Shown here one piece after another: positions 8,774-15,475 of a stretch of 17,935 bases of DNA. The stretch covers positions 1 to 17,935 of the forward strand of contig JAKIUK010000076.1 in the NCBI GenBank assembly GCA_021647585.1. The letters run 5' to 3'. How positions within the stretch are numbered: position 1 is the first letter of the stretch; every line of letters starts with the position of its first letter. The notes beneath the pieces were generated by a model. That model was given only the letters and a program-made list of their open reading frames with translations. It searched no databases and had not been told where the DNA came from. Position numbers and translations under genes: made by a program. The stretch comes from Methylococcaceae bacterium. Lineage in GTDB: Bacteria > Pseudomonadota > Gammaproteobacteria > Methylococcales > Methylomonadaceae.

Positions 8774-9256
8774 TTATCCAAATAACACCTCACTCATGGA
8801 AAAATAGATGGCCATGAATGCAGAAAATACAGAGCTGGCAACAAACCGCCATGGTAAGGGGATAGTATTTTGAATGACATAATTGACGGGTAAAGCAAGG
8901 GGTAAACAGTAAGCAAAGGATAATGATGCAACTGTTAAAATATCCAGAGAAAGACTGTTCCATTGCCCTGACAGCAGATTAATAAACACTAAATGTCTTG
9001 CAATCCACAATGGATTGAAAAAAGCGGCAGCCATGAACATACGTTTAAAAGCATTGAAATAACCTGGCTGATTAAAATATCTGTTCAGCCAATGGAAATA
9101 AGCGGGAATTTCTATTGCATATAAGCTGGCTCCTAATAGGAACATGCCTATCATACGAGGGTAATAAAAAGTACCGGATATAATTGTGGCATAAGTGTCA
9201 CCCGCACAATATATCAGGCCTCCATAGAAAGCATTTTTAAAGGTTATTAATTTCAT
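8774..9256 (-). CDS. Small multi-spanning membrane protein, possibly Mpv17-like
   Basis: The 160-residue protein is hydrophobic, with segments at about residues 27-50, 68-86, 100-126 and 134-156. I do not recognise a firm family. The layout, with GDTYAT near the N terminus, a central AYFHWLNRYF and a C-terminal VNYVIQNTIPLPWRF followed by a last helix ending YFS, recalls the Mpv17/PMP22 pattern (QFxNFxxVPxxxR), but this is a weak hand comparison. No signal peptide or catalytic motif is visible. No Shine-Dalgarno precedes the ATG; TATAGT lies a few bases upstream, so a very short leader is possible. The gene sits alone between the two MITE copies, convergent with ttcA and divergent from the toxin operon. 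Confidence 0.65.
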   Translation of the reverse strand: MKLITFKNAFYGGLIYCAGDTYATIISGTFYYPRMIGMFLLGASLYAIEIPAYFHWLNRYFNQPGYFNAFKRMFMAAAFFNPLWIARHLVFINLLSGQWNSLSLDILTVASLSFAYCLPLALPVNYVIQNTIPLPWRFVASSVFSAFMAIYFSMSEVLFG

Positions 9257-9336
9257 TTTTTACTATACAATACATGAAATACTTTTTTTTGAGTCATTTT
9301 TGAACCAACAATAAACTTTCTGGCAGGCTGCTTGAA

Positions 9337-9499
9337 CCTAGAAAGATCAGTTGGGCGCGAGATTATAGTGCAATCCATTGGTTTCACAGTGCTTTGAAAA
9401 AATCTTAGCCTCACTCATTCGGTTAGGTGGGCATTTTTTTGAAGTACTGTGGAATCAATGGGTTGTACTAGAATCCGTGATCCAACTGATTTTTCTAGG
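9337..9499 (+). mobile_element. MITE-like palindromic element, copy 2 (163 bp)
   Basis: The ends are CCTAGAAAGATCAGTTGG (9337-9354) and CCAACTGATTTTTCTAGG (9482-9499), complementary in 17 of 18 positions. The 5-bp direct repeat TTGAA flanks it (9332-9336 and 9500-9504). The interior is a long imperfect palindrome around a short centre near 9420. The flanking duplication differs from that of copy 1, so the two inserted independently. The rest of the 9257-9729 gap shows no gene and no clear promoter. Confidence 0.87.
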
Positions 9500-9729
9500 T
9501 TGAATGGCTATTAACTGCAGTTTAAGATGCAAAAACCAGCAATATTGAGTCTTCGTTGAAATCGTTGATATGACTGAATAAAACCGGCTTCCTGGAATAA
9601 ATTATGATAGCATACAGAGACTAAATACTAGTCCTAAAGAACAAATTCAGAATGAATTGAAATCCAGGCGATTACATCAGTCTTGGTAATAACACAGCAA
9701 CACACCTAAGCAAAAGACACGAAAAAGGA

Positions 9730-10428
9730 ATGCTAAAAATAAATCCCCAGCAATTTGAGATGTTCCAGCAACAGGCAGAACATCAATTTGCGCAAAAACT
9801 CCAGCAAGCACTGGCAGATAAATATCCACAGATGCTTTCCCGGTTTCCTGAACAGATACAATTAAAAATCGTCAGTAACATGATTGATCGAGCCAGTCGC
9901 TGGGGTATAAACTGGAAATCGTCATTAGTCATATTCGCAGAACTGATGATCTCAATAGCGCCAAACTTTGATCAGCAAGTAGATATTCAAAGAGTACTGG
10001 ATAGTGACCCAGCGCAAGTCAACCAGCAAATCAAATCAATAACCGAATATGTTCCAGATGCTGCCTGGTCAGAAGCTGAGGCCAATACTGATGATTTACC
10101 CTATTTCTTATCAGCAGAATTCCTCAATACCCCGTTAACAGAACAAACCGCCAGTGCAATCCCGCTGGTTTTATGGGACAAAGAGGCAGAATTTGATGCC
10201 CATCAATATGCAACCAGTGCGATACAATATGCCAATCAACTGGAATTCAATAATATAAATGATGCCCCAATAACCATAGTGGTATGGCGTAGTCTCTATG
10301 GCATTCGATTTAACAATCCCGAAGTATATCCCTGGGTCACAGATATAATGGATAGCAAACGACCCGCAAGGGAAAGAATAGCCATGCTGAAATATAGAAT
10401 AGCGCTAGATCACGGACGAATGGTGTAA
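9730..10428 (+). CDS. Adaptor/chaperone-like protein of a polymorphic-toxin locus
   Basis: A 232-residue soluble protein without signal peptide or membrane segments. The first 90 residues are mostly helical and include MIDRASRWGI, then FAELMISIAPNFD. This matches from memory a family of small proteins coded next to PAAR/Rhs-type effectors of type VI secretion systems (pattern RAxxYGI...FD), whose role is probably to bind or load the effector; I cannot name a Pfam entry. The C-terminal half (PLVLWDKEAEF, IVVWRSLYGIRFNNPEVYPW) is unassigned. AAGGA lies directly against the ATG, so the spacing is unusually short. The toxin gene starts four bases after its stop, which makes an operon with shared function likely. 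Confidence 0.65.
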   Translation: MLKINPQQFEMFQQQAEHQFAQKLQQALADKYPQMLSRFPEQIQLKIVSNMIDRASRWGINWKSSLVIFAELMISIAPNFDQQVDIQRVLDSDPAQVNQQIKSITEYVPDAAWSEAEANTDDLPYFLSAEFLNTPLTEQTASAIPLVLWDKEAEFDAHQYATSAIQYANQLEFNNINDAPITIVVWRSLYGIRFNNPEVYPWVTDIMDSKRPARERIAMLKYRIALDHGRMV

Positions 10429-10432
10429 GTAG

Positions 10433-11635
10433 ATGGCAGAAAATAGAGGATTATTAGGCGATAGCTGGGCCTTTACCGAGGCATTAGGGGAAGGCGTATG
10501 GGATGCCGGCACGGGAATGGTCAAAGGACTGGGTGATTTAGCAAAAGGCGGCTATGAACTAGCCACCGAAGCCAATGCCAGAGAATCGGCCTGGGAAACC
10601 ACAAAGCAACTGGCTGATGCGGCAGCAGACTACGGCAAATCAGTGATAGAAAACCCGGGAGAAGCATACCGATATGCACGGGATGGCACACTGGCCGCTT
10701 ATGACCGGTTTGAACAAGCCAAAGACCTAGCGGCAGCAGAAGGTCGTTCAGCAGAGTTTTTTGGAGACATGGCCGGAGGTGCACTGTTCGAAGTAGGAAG
10801 TATACTGGTACCCGTCGGTCTGGTAGCAAAAGCAGGAAAACTGGGAAAAGTGGCCAGTGTAGCAGAAGATGTTGCCGATGTAGCTAAAACAGCTAAAAAA
10901 GTTGAGAATGCAGAGGAAGTACTTGGAGCGACTCAAAAAGCGAAAGCAGCTTCAGTTAATCCAGTGATAAAAGAATTCGATGATAAGGTTTCGCCTATTC
11001 AGAGATGTCCTATTGCTGATAGTGATGTTGGAAGAAAGAATATAGACGTTTTACCTCTACGACAAAAGATTAAAAACCTGTCACCTGCTGAACAAAAATT
11101 AGTAAAAAATTTCGATGCAGGGTTTACTCCGTTAGGTGTTTCCAAAGAAGGTGCTCTGGATTTTATTTTGAATACTAAAACTGGCAAAGAACAATTGAAA
11201 CTAGCTAAACTGGGTGATCCAAGTGCTGATCATGCAACAATATTAAATCGTGTTCTTGAACAAGTGGAATCTGGGGTTTCTGTTCCCGTTAAAAAAGATA
11301 TTACTACCCCATTAGTCAAAATCGTCCCTGAAAATAGAACTAGTGCAGGGTCTGGGCCATTTTTTACAACACCTGAGCAACTGGAAATTGCGCGGAGTAG
11401 CGGAAAACCTCTATCTGATGTGTTTGGTTTGCCAGGAGGTAGTGATGCGGAAAGGTTCAGAGTTTTTCAGATAAACCCTAAGGGTAGAGCTGCAGTATTC
11501 GAATCTACTATTGCGCCAACATCTGAGCTAGGTGGAAAATTGAAAACACAAGGTGGGTTGCAACAATTTTTAGCTCCTAACAGAAATCAATTTGAAGATG
11601 CTGTTGAGATAGGTTTAATTAATGATAATTTTTGA
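10433..11635 (+). CDS. Polymorphic toxin: PAAR-type pre-toxin region plus C-terminal toxin domain
   Basis: A 400-residue protein in two parts. Residues 1-165 (GLGDLAKGGYELATEANARESAW, ENPGEAYRYARDGTLAAYDRFEQA, AAEGRSAEFFGDMAGGALFEVG with a hydrophobic glycine-rich stretch at about 113-132) resemble the region that follows the PAAR/DUF4150 domain in Rhs-type and type VI effectors. No PAAR domain is present; the protein starts directly with this region. Residues of about 292-397 form a compact C-terminal domain (PLVKIVPE, PFFTTPEQL, FGLPGGSDAERFRVFQI, STIAPTSELGG, GGLQQFLAPNR), presumably the toxin, of unknown activity. Base composition drops from GC-rich to AT-rich near 10930, the usual sign of C-terminal replacement. 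An immunity candidate follows within 16 bases. Confidence 0.72.
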   Translation: MAENRGLLGDSWAFTEALGEGVWDAGTGMVKGLGDLAKGGYELATEANARESAWETTKQLADAAADYGKSVIENPGEAYRYARDGTLAAYDRFEQAKDLAAAEGRSAEFFGDMAGGALFEVGSILVPVGLVAKAGKLGKVASVAEDVADVAKTAKKVENAEEVLGATQKAKAASVNPVIKEFDDKVSPIQRCPIADSDVGRKNIDVLPLRQKIKNLSPAEQKLVKNFDAGFTPLGVSKEGALDFILNTKTGKEQLKLAKLGDPSADHATILNRVLEQVESGVSVPVKKDITTPLVKIVPENRTSAGSGPFFTTPEQLEIARSSGKPLSDVFGLPGGSDAERFRVFQINPKGRAAVFESTIAPTSELGGKLKTQGGLQQFLAPNRNQFEDAVEIGLINDNF

Positions 11636-11650
11636 AGGTTGATAATTTAA

Positions 11651-11950
11651 ATGATAACTTTAAAACAACTTGCTATTGATTTGGAGTCAGTAGCAAAAAA
11701 ATATGCTAATCAAGATGCTGAGGTAAAAAAACTTCTAGATTCGCTTGATGATATGCTTTATAGAGCGAAAAATGGAATTCAAATTCATACAGAAGAGAAA
11801 GTACCTGGTTTTTATTGGTTTTCAGAAAGGGACTTATCAAAGTATAGAGATTTAGAGAAAGCATATTCACAATTCTCAATATTTGTAGCTGCAGGCACGA
11901 GAGAACGATACGACGAGTTGTTAAAAGCTGTAGATGATGCGCTGCAATAA
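11651..11950 (+). CDS. Probable immunity protein 1
   Basis: A 99-residue acidic, soluble protein coded 15 bases after the toxin stop, where polymorphic-toxin loci keep their immunity gene. It has an N-terminal helical part (1-40) and a segment NGIQIHTEEKVPGFYWFSERDL...LEKAYSQF that aligns with residues of about 47-83 of the protein coded at 12380. The family is not known to me, so the function is inferred from position and from the parallel second pair. AAGG about 12 bases upstream is a modest ribosome binding site. The codon use is AT-rich like the toxin's C-terminal half. Confidence 0.65.
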   Translation: MITLKQLAIDLESVAKKYANQDAEVKKLLDSLDDMLYRAKNGIQIHTEEKVPGFYWFSERDLSKYRDLEKAYSQFSIFVAAGTRERYDELLKAVDDALQ

Positions 11951-11966
11951 CTCGTGTTCAAGAGGG

Positions 11967-12040
11967 AAATAGGGGACAGACCACGTTTATTTTTGGATGG
12001 TAGCGAAATACGAGAAATAATCGTGGTCTGTCCCCTATTT
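11967..12040. repeat. REPIN-like palindrome between the two toxin/immunity modules
   Basis: The arm AAATAGGGGACAGACCACG (11967-11985) is exactly complementary to CGTGGTCTGTCCCCTATTT (12022-12040). The pairing continues inward for about seven bases with one mismatch, leaving a short loop. The GGGGACAGACCAC motif is, from memory, common in REP elements tied to Y1 (RAYT) transposases; none is coded here. The open frame of the orphan toxin domain runs through the right arm, so the repeat lies at or near the break of that gene. Confidence 0.8.
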
Positions 12041-12042
12041 AC

Positions 12043-12378
12043 AGGACAGCCAAACCTAATGAAACCCTTTATAAGGTCGTTCCAAAAGGAAATGAGGTTA
12101 CTGGTTATACTCCCTATTTTATGACAAAAAAACAACTTGATGTGCTGAAGGAAAATCCTAAAAATATCCCTAACACGATGGGACTGCCTAAAAGTAGTGA
12201 GGCTGTAAAATATGATGTTTATCAAATAATGCCGAAATCAGGAAAAACACCAAAAGTATTTGACAGCAAAGTAGCATCGACGACAGAAGGGAAGGTAGCA
12301 AGAATAGGAGGTGGTGATCAAACGATTGTTCCGAATCGGACCGACTGGACAAAAGCTGAAAAAGTAGGAGAAATTTAA
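12043..12378 (+). pseudogene. Orphan toxin C-terminal domain (headless second copy)
   Basis: The frame is open from 12004 and carries recognisable toxin sequence from about 12052, but it has no start codon for the whole domain; the first in-frame ATG (12121) is internal. The translation NETLYKVVPKG...TPYFMTKKQLDVL...GLPKSSEAVKYDVYQIMPKSG...KVARIGGGDQTIVPNR aligns across its length with residues of about 292-397 of the toxin at 10433 (shared: K-(I/V)-V-P, P-(F/Y)-F, QL, GLP, V-(F/Y)-QI-x-PK, PNR). It lacks any pre-toxin region, as in orphan toxin cassettes that can recombine onto a full-length toxin. Whether it is transcribed is unknown. Confidence 0.7.
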
Positions 12379-12379
12379 T

Positions 12380-12721
12380 ATGGGTATAATATTTGAAGTA
12401 GATAGGCTCAAAAAAGAAGCGCAAGTATTAAGAGATATATTATTGCAGTACAAAGACCAAGAAAAAGATGCGAATCTTTGTTTTAATACTCTTGACCCTA
12501 CTATTCAGAATGTGCTTAATGGAAAAGTTGTAAGACCAATACCAAAAGGAGATATTGACTGTGGCTATTATTTTACGGAAGGCGATTTACGCCCTATTCC
12601 TGGAATGTCAAAGGCTTACTTTACTTTTTTTCATCATATAACTGGGCAAGATACTCATGAGCGTAGAAAACGACGTGCCGCTATAGAAAAAGAAATAGAA
12701 GATGAAAAAAATAACCTGTAA
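12380..12721 (+). CDS. Probable immunity protein 2
   Basis: A 113-residue soluble protein starting one base after the stop of the orphan toxin domain, with AGGAG at 12366-12370, nine bases before the ATG. Residues of about 47-90 (NGKVVRP...CGYYFTEGDL...MSKAYFTFFHHITG) align with residues 41-82 of the protein at 11651: G-(F/Y)-Y-(W/Y)-F-(S/T)-E-x-DL and KAYxxF are shared. The C terminus is charged (RRKRRAAIEKEIEDEK). It is inferred to neutralise the toxin variant coded just upstream, which makes this a second, diverged pair. The family is not one I can name. Confidence 0.65.
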   Translation: MGIIFEVDRLKKEAQVLRDILLQYKDQEKDANLCFNTLDPTIQNVLNGKVVRPIPKGDIDCGYYFTEGDLRPIPGMSKAYFTFFHHITGQDTHERRKRRAAIEKEIEDEKNNL

Positions 12722-12732
12722 CTCATAATATT

Positions 12733-12824
12733 CGGGGTCAAAGATCAGGGTCAGGTCTTTATTATTGCAGCAAAAGAAAAGACCTGCCCCCGGTCTTTGG
12801 TCTTCTGACCCCGGCCTTTGACCT
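12733..12824. repeat. Palindromic REP-like repeat after the second immunity gene
   Basis: CAGGTCTTT (12752-12760) is complementary to AAAGACCTG (12778-12786). The outer parts pair as GGTCAAAG (12736-12743) with CTTTGACC (12816-12823), with more interrupted pairing between. The GGTC/GACC-rich character differs from the AT-rich surroundings and resembles REP-type intergenic elements. It starts about 11 bases after the immunity gene and could also serve as a transcription end. Confidence 0.6.
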
Positions 12825-12865
12825 GCTGGAATTATCGACCTTGCTCGGCCGCACACCTCTTAAAA

Positions 12866-13168
12866 TTAGAAAGACATATCTCCAACTGGACGAGCGAATG
12901 TAAATCTGCCCGGCCCCATTATTAGAATATCTGATGTCTTCTCAAAAGCATTATGAGGGGGTGAAATTTGAGCTAAAGCAGTAAATGGACTAAGCGCCGC
13001 AAAGACCCCTACTCCAACGGCAGTAACTGCTAATCCAATAGGACGATAAATTAATATGTCTGGGATTACGAAAAGAGTGGAATAATTTTTTGCATTATCT
13101 TTAGCAAAGGCTTGGTTAGAGCCAAGTGATGTCGATATCAAGAACAAAATAAGAAATATATGTTTCAT
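12866..13168 (-). CDS. Small exported or membrane-anchored protein, unknown function
   Basis: The open frame extends up to 13288, but the ATG at 13168 gives a clean 100-residue protein with a signal peptide: MKH, a run of Ile/Leu/Phe, then NQAFA before KDNAK. After it come PDILIYRPIGLAVTAVGVGVF (a probable membrane helix at about 45-62), SPFTALAQISPPHNAFEK and a conserved-looking tail PGRFTFARPVGDMSF. Proteins of this layout (RPIGLA...SPFTAL...ARPVG) occur in gammaproteobacteria from memory, but I know no function. It is on the same strand as nhaD and downstream of it, 141 bases beyond the nhaD stop, and could share its transcript. No clear Shine-Dalgarno site. Confidence 0.7.
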   Translation of the reverse strand: MKHIFLILFLISTSLGSNQAFAKDNAKNYSTLFVIPDILIYRPIGLAVTAVGVGVFAALSPFTALAQISPPHNAFEKTSDILIMGPGRFTFARPVGDMSF

Positions 13169-13309
13169 AAAAATTTCAAACCTAGAGTCGCTGAAAACTA
13201 TCAAAAATATGTTTTTAGTATAACATGTTGGTTGTTTAAGTGATATTGAAACACCAAGCAAAAAATGTAGTTTAAATAGGTTAGTCATTTACTGGAAGAC
13301 TAGGGATAA

Positions 13310-14713
13310 TTATCCATTAAGTAATAAATGCACATAAATACTGGCAAAATAACCTAGGGCAATGACAGGTGTCCATTTTAAATGACTGAAAAAAGTATAA
13401 ATACCACGAGCTTGTCCCATTAATGCCACGCCCGCAGCAGAACCGGCTGAAAGTAAACTGCCACCGACTCCTGCAGTTAATGTGACTAATAACCACTGGC
13501 TTTGTGACATATCTGGGTTCATGGTTAATACAGCAAACATGACCGGTATGTTATCAACTAAGGCTGAGATTATTCCAACTAAAATATTAGCGTAGGTTGC
13601 GCCTAGCTCACCATATATAAATTCAGAGCTTAAACTTAAGTAACCAATAAAACCTAAACCTCCAACTGCCATTATTACCCCGTAAAAGAAAAATAAAGTG
13701 TCCCATTCAGCAGCGGCTATATGGCTAAAAATATTAAAAGAACGTTGCGTGTTTTGTTCGCAGATATTTTGCTTTGATTGTTCCTGATGACGGTGTTTTA
13801 CGCGTAGATAATAAGCAAAAAACTTTAGATATCCAAGACCTGTAAGCATACCAAAAGCAGGTGGCAGGTTTAAGAAACTATGAAAGCTCACAGCAGTAAT
13901 AATAGTTAAAAGAAACAGCCCCACAGTAAATAGGCCACCATCTGCCATTTCGACAGATTCATGTTCAGCAGCTTCAGGAAAACCGTGAGGAATATAGAAA
14001 TGCATAATACCAGCAGGAATTAGAAAATTAACTAATGATGGGATGATCAACTGGAAAAACTCTGTAAAATCGACGATTCCTTTTTGCCAGACCATCAGTG
14101 TAGTAATATCACCAAAAGGACTAAATGCCCCACCTGCATTAGCAGCAACAACTATATTCACACAGGCAATGGATACAAATTTTGCTTGCTGTTCACCCAC
14201 TGATAAAACCACAGTACACATAATCAGTGCAGTCGTTAAATTATCTGCAATGGGTGAAATCAAAAACGCTAAAGCTCCGGTAAACCAAAATAATTGTCGG
14301 TAACTAAAACCTTTGTCAACCAACCAAAAACGCAGGACTTCAAAAACACCCCGTTCAACCATGACATTAATGTATGACATAGCAACCAGTAAAAAGAAAA
14401 AAAGTTCAGCATATTCTAAAAAATTATGCCTCAGCGCTATGCCTGTAGCATCCTCAATGCCGTGAGTTTGATATACAAACGCTATCATCGCCCAAATAAT
14501 TCCAGCAACCAGTAAAACAGGTTTGGACTTATGCAAATAGAGTTGTTCCTCAAAAACCACCAGAATATAAGCGATGACAAAAATAGTAATGGCTATATAA
14601 CCTACAAAATGATGGGTTAAATCTATTCGGTCGCTTGATAACTCAGAAGCCCATGATAATTGAGGAATAAACAATAAGATAAGTGTTATCGCTAAATGTG
14701 AGGTTCTTTTCAT
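13310..14713 (-). CDS. nhaD: Na+/H+ antiporter NhaD
   Basis: A 467-residue inner-membrane protein with a cleavable-looking N terminus (MKRTSHLAI...SWASE) and about a dozen hydrophobic segments. The motifs of the NhaD branch of the ion transporter superfamily are visible: SPIADNLTTALIM (Asp 157, Asn 158), ANAGGAFSPFGDITTLMVW (191-209) and SALVDNIPVM (Asp 387, Asn 388). The two DN pairs in the half-repeats are the expected ion-binding sites. NhaD exchanges Na+ or Li+ for protons and supports sodium and alkaline tolerance. The loop at about 303-325 is cytosolic-like and charged. A perfect palindrome lies four bases before the ATG and no Shine-Dalgarno site is seen. Confidence 0.93.
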   Translation of the reverse strand: MKRTSHLAITLILLFIPQLSWASELSSDRIDLTHHFVGYIAITIFVIAYILVVFEEQLYLHKSKPVLLVAGIIWAMIAFVYQTHGIEDATGIALRHNFLEYAELFFFLLVAMSYINVMVERGVFEVLRFWLVDKGFSYRQLFWFTGALAFLISPIADNLTTALIMCTVVLSVGEQQAKFVSIACVNIVVAANAGGAFSPFGDITTLMVWQKGIVDFTEFFQLIIPSLVNFLIPAGIMHFYIPHGFPEAAEHESVEMADGGLFTVGLFLLTIITAVSFHSFLNLPPAFGMLTGLGYLKFFAYYLRVKHRHQEQSKQNICEQNTQRSFNIFSHIAAAEWDTLFFFYGVIMAVGGLGFIGYLSLSSEFIYGELGATYANILVGIISALVDNIPVMFAVLTMNPDMSQSQWLLVTLTAGVGGSLLSAGSAAGVALMGQARGIYTFFSHLKWTPVIALGYFASIYVHLLLNG

Positions 14714-14717
14714 AAAT

Positions 14718-14732
14718 TTACCACTGTGGTAA
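14718..14732 (-). promoter_or_regulatory. Perfect palindrome at the nhaD start (operator or initiation hairpin)
   Basis: TTACCACTGTGGTAA is a perfect 7-1-7 inverted repeat ending four bases before the nhaD ATG, where a ribosome binding site should be. As DNA it could be an operator for a dimeric regulator; in the mRNA it could form a 6-bp stem with a 3-base loop that blocks initiation. Chance is possible, but the position is suggestive. Confidence 0.4.
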
Positions 14733-14827
14733 TTAAAGATTACAGGAAATGAGAAGCAATCAAATTGATCATCTGTCCACTGAACTGTTTACTTTCAAGA
14801 CATAATAGTCAGAAACTAGAATTTTTA

Positions 14828-14861
14828 GAGGCAGAGTCGAAATTTTATTCGACTCTGCCCC
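14828..14861. repeat. REP-like hairpin with 11-bp stem
   Basis: GCAGAGTCGAA (14831-14841) pairs with TTCGACTCTGC (14848-14858). The stem extends outward by three more positions, with one mismatch. A T-run (ATTTTTTG) follows on the plus strand, which makes it terminator-like, but no plus-strand gene ends here. GAGTCTGACCC at 15239 is a related, degenerate piece, which favours a dispersed repeat. Confidence 0.6.
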
Positions 14862-15242
14862 ATTTTTTGTTGGTGACTTCTTTGTTGTTCTTTATTGTTG
14901 TAAAGTTTAATCATAGATTGTTTTAATACATTTTAATATTATGAATGATTATTTATTGAATATTCCGTTGATTAATTTCGCATCATATTTGGGTGTTTCT
15001 GGGACATTATGTATTAGTAATGTTCTAAAAGAACCGGAAATTCTTTCTTTGCAATACTTTTTTAGCTAGATAAAAGATTGTCTTTAATTAAGTTAACTTC
15101 TTCTATTTTAATCACTTGCGGTTATACAATATTAAAACTGTAGCTAATGTAATAGAAATCTTTAAACTAACAGTAAAGGCGGTAACAGGGTGGTAATCAA
15201 GAGAAGTAAAGGGGGGCAAGCTTAAATTAAAAAAATCGAGTC

Positions 15243-15272
15243 TGACCCTGAAAATTTTGACCCTGAAAATTT
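15243..15272. repeat. Tandem duplication of a 15-bp unit
   Basis: TGACCCTGAAAATTT occurs twice head to tail (15243-15257 and 15258-15272). It is followed to about 15330 by looser GAAATT/AAATTG-like units that look like decayed copies of the same simple sequence. Confidence 0.75.
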
Positions 15273-15475
15273 CTGAAATTTTGAAACTGGCTGAAATTGT
15301 GAAAATTGAAATTGCTAAAATTGTAAAAGGGTACTTTCCCCTGATACCTTTCCTCCATTTAATTGGGGATTATTTCAGGCAAAAAATTCCTGCTACTGAA
15401 TGCTAGTGTTATCATTCGAGTAAGTTATATTGATGGATATCTTTGATTTTTTTTGGTGAAGGCTTGGATAATAAA

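Larger units (their letters stand above)
14714..15475. other. 762-bp intergenic region upstream of nhaD
   Basis: No convincing gene. It holds the nhaD-proximal palindrome (14718-14732), a REP-like hairpin (14828-14861), a tandem 15-bp repeat (15243-15272) and very AT-rich DNA between. A 42-codon frame (14941-15069) has no ribosome binding site or familiar motif and is not called. The length is unusual beside the otherwise compact neighbourhood and may mark a decayed gene. Confidence 0.5.

Noticed and set aside
8375..9504. Composite transposon formed by the two MITE copies around the membrane-protein gene
   Set aside because: Each copy has its own distinct 5-bp flanking duplication, so they inserted one by one; the outermost flanks do not match each other.
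11812..12225. 137-codon minus-strand frame over immunity gene 1, the REPIN and the orphan toxin
   Set aside because: It is antisense to two aligned coding regions and runs through a repeat, so it is a shadow frame.
13169..13288. 40-residue N-terminal extension of the small exported protein
   Set aside because: The extension shows no family pattern and would bury the signal peptide that begins at the ATG at 13168.
14824..14870. Intrinsic terminator on the plus strand
   Set aside because: It has a good stem and T-run, but no plus-strand gene ends nearby, and a related sequence at 15239 suggests a dispersed repeat.
14941..15069. 42-codon open frame starting MNDYLLNIPL
   Set aside because: It has no ribosome binding site and no familiar motif, and frames of this length are common in AT-rich noncoding DNA.
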